From NCBI GenBank assembly GCA_004794655.1, contig SMMW01000554.1, positions 12,502,501 through 12,566,500 of the forward strand: a DNA stretch of 64,000 nt, in the 5' to 3' direction. Source of the DNA: Marisa cornuarietis. Lineage: Eukaryota; Mollusca; Gastropoda; Architaenioglossa; Ampullariidae. The position numbers were made by a program, and so were the translations under genes. The notes below the pieces were generated by a model. The model searched no databases. It was not told where the DNA came from and saw only the letters and a list, made by a program, of their open reading frames with translations. Positions 63,101 to 64,000 of the stretch are shown piece after piece. Within the stretch, counting starts at the first letter, position 1. Every line of letters starts with the position of its first letter.

Positions 63101-64000
63101 CCTCACCTACTTTACCAAGAGACTGCAACATGCATCATAACTGCAGGAGTACTGGAATTGTTTGAAAGAGGATCAATGATCATGATAATAAAAGAACAGG
63201 GATAAAATGCCTGTTTTATCATTAGAACCTTGAACTACATCCGATATGATGCATTTGACTATTTCAATCTAGCTTAAGTCTTTTCTTTAATATTTTTTAA
63301 CATCCACAGAAGATGTAATGCATGCACATGTGCACACACACACATGCACTTTCTCTGAAGTGTATGCACAATGAGTCCATGAATTAATTCTTTGATCAAT
63401 GCAAAAAAATGAAAAGTGTAAACATTTTCATAACTGTCTCTTCAAACATAACAACTATGTCATCAACAATGTCATCAGTCTGAAAATTGAAAAGTCAGCA
63501 ACAGACATCATGATCTTTGAGCTCACAGATTTCATTTGTGCAGTATATCCACCATGTCCATCTTGAAGAATCCGAACTCTGTCTTCATCATCAAGAATAC
63601 GCACTCTGGATCCAACAGAAATTTGTGTGGCCTGCAAACGACATATATGTCAAGATAGAAAGGCTTCATGGTGGCAGAAAAATGGCATTATTTTTAGTTA
63701 TTTCTATAAATCTTTGGAAAAGAAAAGAAAAACAATGGATCTTCTTAACCTATCTTTCTAATATGATCTGTTTTTCATACTCAAGAAAATTGTTTTAAAA
63801 AGTATTAACATGTAAAGGTCACATATGAAAAAACAAAGCATATGTTAAACAACAATCTGTTGCACAATGCACACACTAAATCTGTGGCTTTAACTTTGTA
63901 AGTTTATCTGCCACTGAATTTTCATTTATAGCCAAACCTTTTTCAAAGCTCCAGGAAACAGCCTGTATTTCTTAGCACCAAAGGCAACAGTTGCGTCTCC
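53938..64000 (-). CDS. MIB2: Mind bomb-type E3 ubiquitin ligase, 3' part (12 exons, 5' end outside window)
   Basis: Mind bomb ligases ubiquitinate Notch ligands such as Delta and promote their endocytosis. Twelve exons join in phase into 550 codons before the TAA at 53938-53940. They encode the end of one MIB repeat, a second MIB repeat (GSRVRILDDEDRVRILQ, GKVGEVISVDKDGDLVVKF, WVFNP.CCTPAP), about eight ankyrin repeats (TALHVAANRGLLSITRALI, DDDGDTPLHDAI, FTPLHVCA, QTPLHVACHQGHF, NTPLHLALF, QTPLDLCSS) and one RING finger at the extreme C-terminus. The N-terminal MIB/HERC2, ZZ and other units would lie to the right of the window. Vertebrate MIB1 has three RINGs and MIB2 two; only one is seen here, so the MIB2 label means 'MIB2-like'. 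Confidence 0.9.
55256..55434 (-). CDS. MIB-like exon k, last ankyrin repeat
   Basis: Encodes LMLLTGQSDKVDEDQ, YLLLEKGADPTARNN and QTPLDLCSS, then a basic helix (KVKRAVRSFIEER). Phase 0 in, 2 out, joining directly to the RING exon. Confidence 0.9.
55560..56097 (+). mobile_element. CR1/L2-like LINE 3' end
   Basis: Plus strand: LTIPVTRTTYGPRIFSHYIK, PPPSISTTYPLSS then (shifted) FKCALKTHFNHYF, the usual C-terminus of these ORFs. The 3' tail agcgctaagagcacgctcc ... (ttatta) is shared with 39060-39332. It lies in a MIB-like intron. Confidence 0.78.
56201..56298 (-). CDS. MIB-like exon j, ankyrin repeat
   Basis: Encodes ADVNSRDSKSNTPLHLALF and ends MAPELRL before gtaggt. Phase 1 in, 0 out. Confidence 0.9.
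56824..56926 (-). CDS. MIB-like exon i, ankyrin repeat with GC donor
   Basis: Encodes SENQTPLHVACHQGHF and VQLLVEK. The donor is AAAG|gcaaat, so the following intron is of GC-AG type; the ankyrin frame continues exactly into exon j (VEK|GADVNSRD). The acceptor tttacaaag gives the correct phase 0. Confidence 0.85.
57500..58215 (+). mobile_element. Degenerate non-LTR retrotransposon linker fragment (tentative)
   Basis: Plus-strand pieces such as SWYFKKANWTFRNRYARKQS and KPYWDDTLKDQLMTTLE resemble the endonuclease-RT linker of jockey-like LINEs (W.FKKA.W; PYW...L). Many stops. Confidence 0.4.
58251..58377 (-). CDS. MIB-like exon h, ankyrin repeats
   Basis: Encodes ITELLLRKNRTIVDEQKDDG and TPLHVCAVNDHHEVMRILI. 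Phase 2 in, 0 out at gtttgc. Confidence 0.9.
59181..59335 (-). CDS. MIB-like exon g, ankyrin repeats
   Basis: Begins DDDGDTPLHDAISKSE, a hallmark of the Mind bomb ankyrin array, and continues FPPLHYTALRGEP. Phase 0 in, 2 out. Confidence 0.92.
59614..59770 (-). CDS. MIB-like exon f, ankyrin repeats
   Basis: Encodes VAEFLVKQGCDVTIANKNG, QTASHMAARSGN and LLLSRGADFNAQ. Phase 2 in, 0 out at gtaagc. Confidence 0.92.
59911..60233. mobile_element. Tigger-like MITE
   Basis: 323 bases with termini CAGGTAGTCCTCGGGTTACGAC and the inverse complement, flanked by TA on both sides (59909-59910, 60234-60235). No ORF; rich in CG dinucleotides relative to its surroundings. Confidence 0.88.
60280..60470 (+). 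mobile_element. Second tRNA-like SINE (tentative)
   Basis: The head ggcacctggtagtgaagtggtta and a box-B-like gagttaagatc, followed by a ctgggtattccagtttcc segment, suggest a tRNA-derived SINE of another family. Confidence 0.5.
60590..60850 (-). mobile_element. SINE on the minus strand (tentative)
   Basis: Minus strand: catttggttagtgcacttgac (A box-like), ggctcaatccctagg (B box-like), then agcaatgggtacctgattaatc, comparable to the body of the 6216-6488 SINE. Confidence 0.55.
61545..61687 (-). CDS. MIB-like exon e, ankyrin repeats
   Basis: Encodes GLTALHVAANRGLLSIT, LIAAGANIN and DRDGDTPL, canonical ankyrin signatures. Phase 0 in, 2 out. Confidence 0.9.
62061..62203 (-). CDS. MIB-like exon d, pre-ankyrin helix
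   Basis: Encodes FLSLLAALSQAVTKEATV and ALEMLKKNPSLV, a helical linker into the ankyrin array. Phase 1 in, 0 out at gttagt. Confidence 0.75.
62948..63122 (-). CDS. MIB-like exon c, MIB repeat end
   Basis: Encodes LGKVGEVISVDKDGDLVVKF and CQWVFNPVCCTPAP, the second half of the MIB repeat (G.V..V..DGDL.V...G..W.FNP), then an acidic linker. Phase 0 in, 1 out. Confidence 0.9.
63527..63631 (-). CDS. MIB-like exon b, MIB repeat
   Basis: Phase 0/0 exon with ISVGSRVRILDDEDRVRI and QDGHGGYTAQM, the opening of a Mind bomb SH3-like repeat (V...D...V..LQ.GHG.W...M). Confidence 0.88.
63938..64000 (-). CDS. MIB-like exon a (partial at window edge)
   Basis: Encodes GDATVAFGAKKYRLFPGALKK and ends in phase 0 at gtttgg. 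It is the end of the preceding MIB-domain unit; the 5' part is beyond the window. Confidence 0.7.

Overview
The window is AT-rich, intron-rich metazoan DNA, crowded with dinucleotide microsatellites, tRNA-derived SINEs, several lineages of non-LTR retrotransposon, and hAT, pogo/Tigger and foldback DNA transposons. No prokaryotic gene organisation, CRISPR array or true tRNA/rRNA gene was seen. The gene and repeat content suggests a lophotrochozoan, most likely a mollusc (gastropod-like). That is inference from style and not proven.

Three host genes can be reconstructed, all on the minus strand, by chaining short open frames whose GT/AG splice sites and codon phases agree. (1) From the right edge to 53938 lies the 3' part of a Mind bomb-type E3 ubiquitin ligase: two MIB repeat units, an ankyrin array and one C-terminal RING. 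It has twelve exons, all in phase, and the 5' end lies beyond base 64000. (2) From 47662 to 19840 lies an apparently complete, divergent and compact TRPM-family cation channel of about 28 exons and roughly 1,030-1,040 codons: TRPM homology region, pre-S1, six membrane segments, a TRP-like segment, a Cys/Lys-rich stretch and a C-terminal coiled coil. (3) Left of about 12500, running off the left edge, is an unrecognised gene whose short exons, several of them symmetrical phase 0, encode related Ser/Thr/Pro-rich peptides (core APS...TAAT). Its intron-exon blocks look amplified by segmental duplication. This is the least understood locus here.

Repeats by region. 1-9000: duplicated intron blocks of gene 3, CA/GT microsatellites, a foldback element family, an L2/Rex-like LINE remnant at 3.9-4.7 kb and a SINE with an 11-bp target duplication at 6.2 kb. 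10.6-11.4 kb: a pogo/Tigger deletion derivative with TA target sites. 12.5-13.7 kb: a second LINE remnant. 17.5-19.0 kb: an RTE-like LINE. TRPM introns hold a hAT transposase pseudogene (25.7-27.1 kb), paired inverted MITEs (24.3 and 29.8 kb), a nearly intact 883-codon LINE with a 14-bp target duplication (30.5-33.6 kb) beside a partial duplicate of a TRPM exon, and older LINE scraps. 48.6-53.9 kb separates TRPM from the MIB gene and holds a direct duplication of about 0.58 kb. MIB introns hold another Tigger-like MITE, SINEs and LINE scraps.

Exon borders were read by eye from splice consensus and phase. No alignment or transcript data were available, so individual short exons may be wrong even where the gene family is secure.
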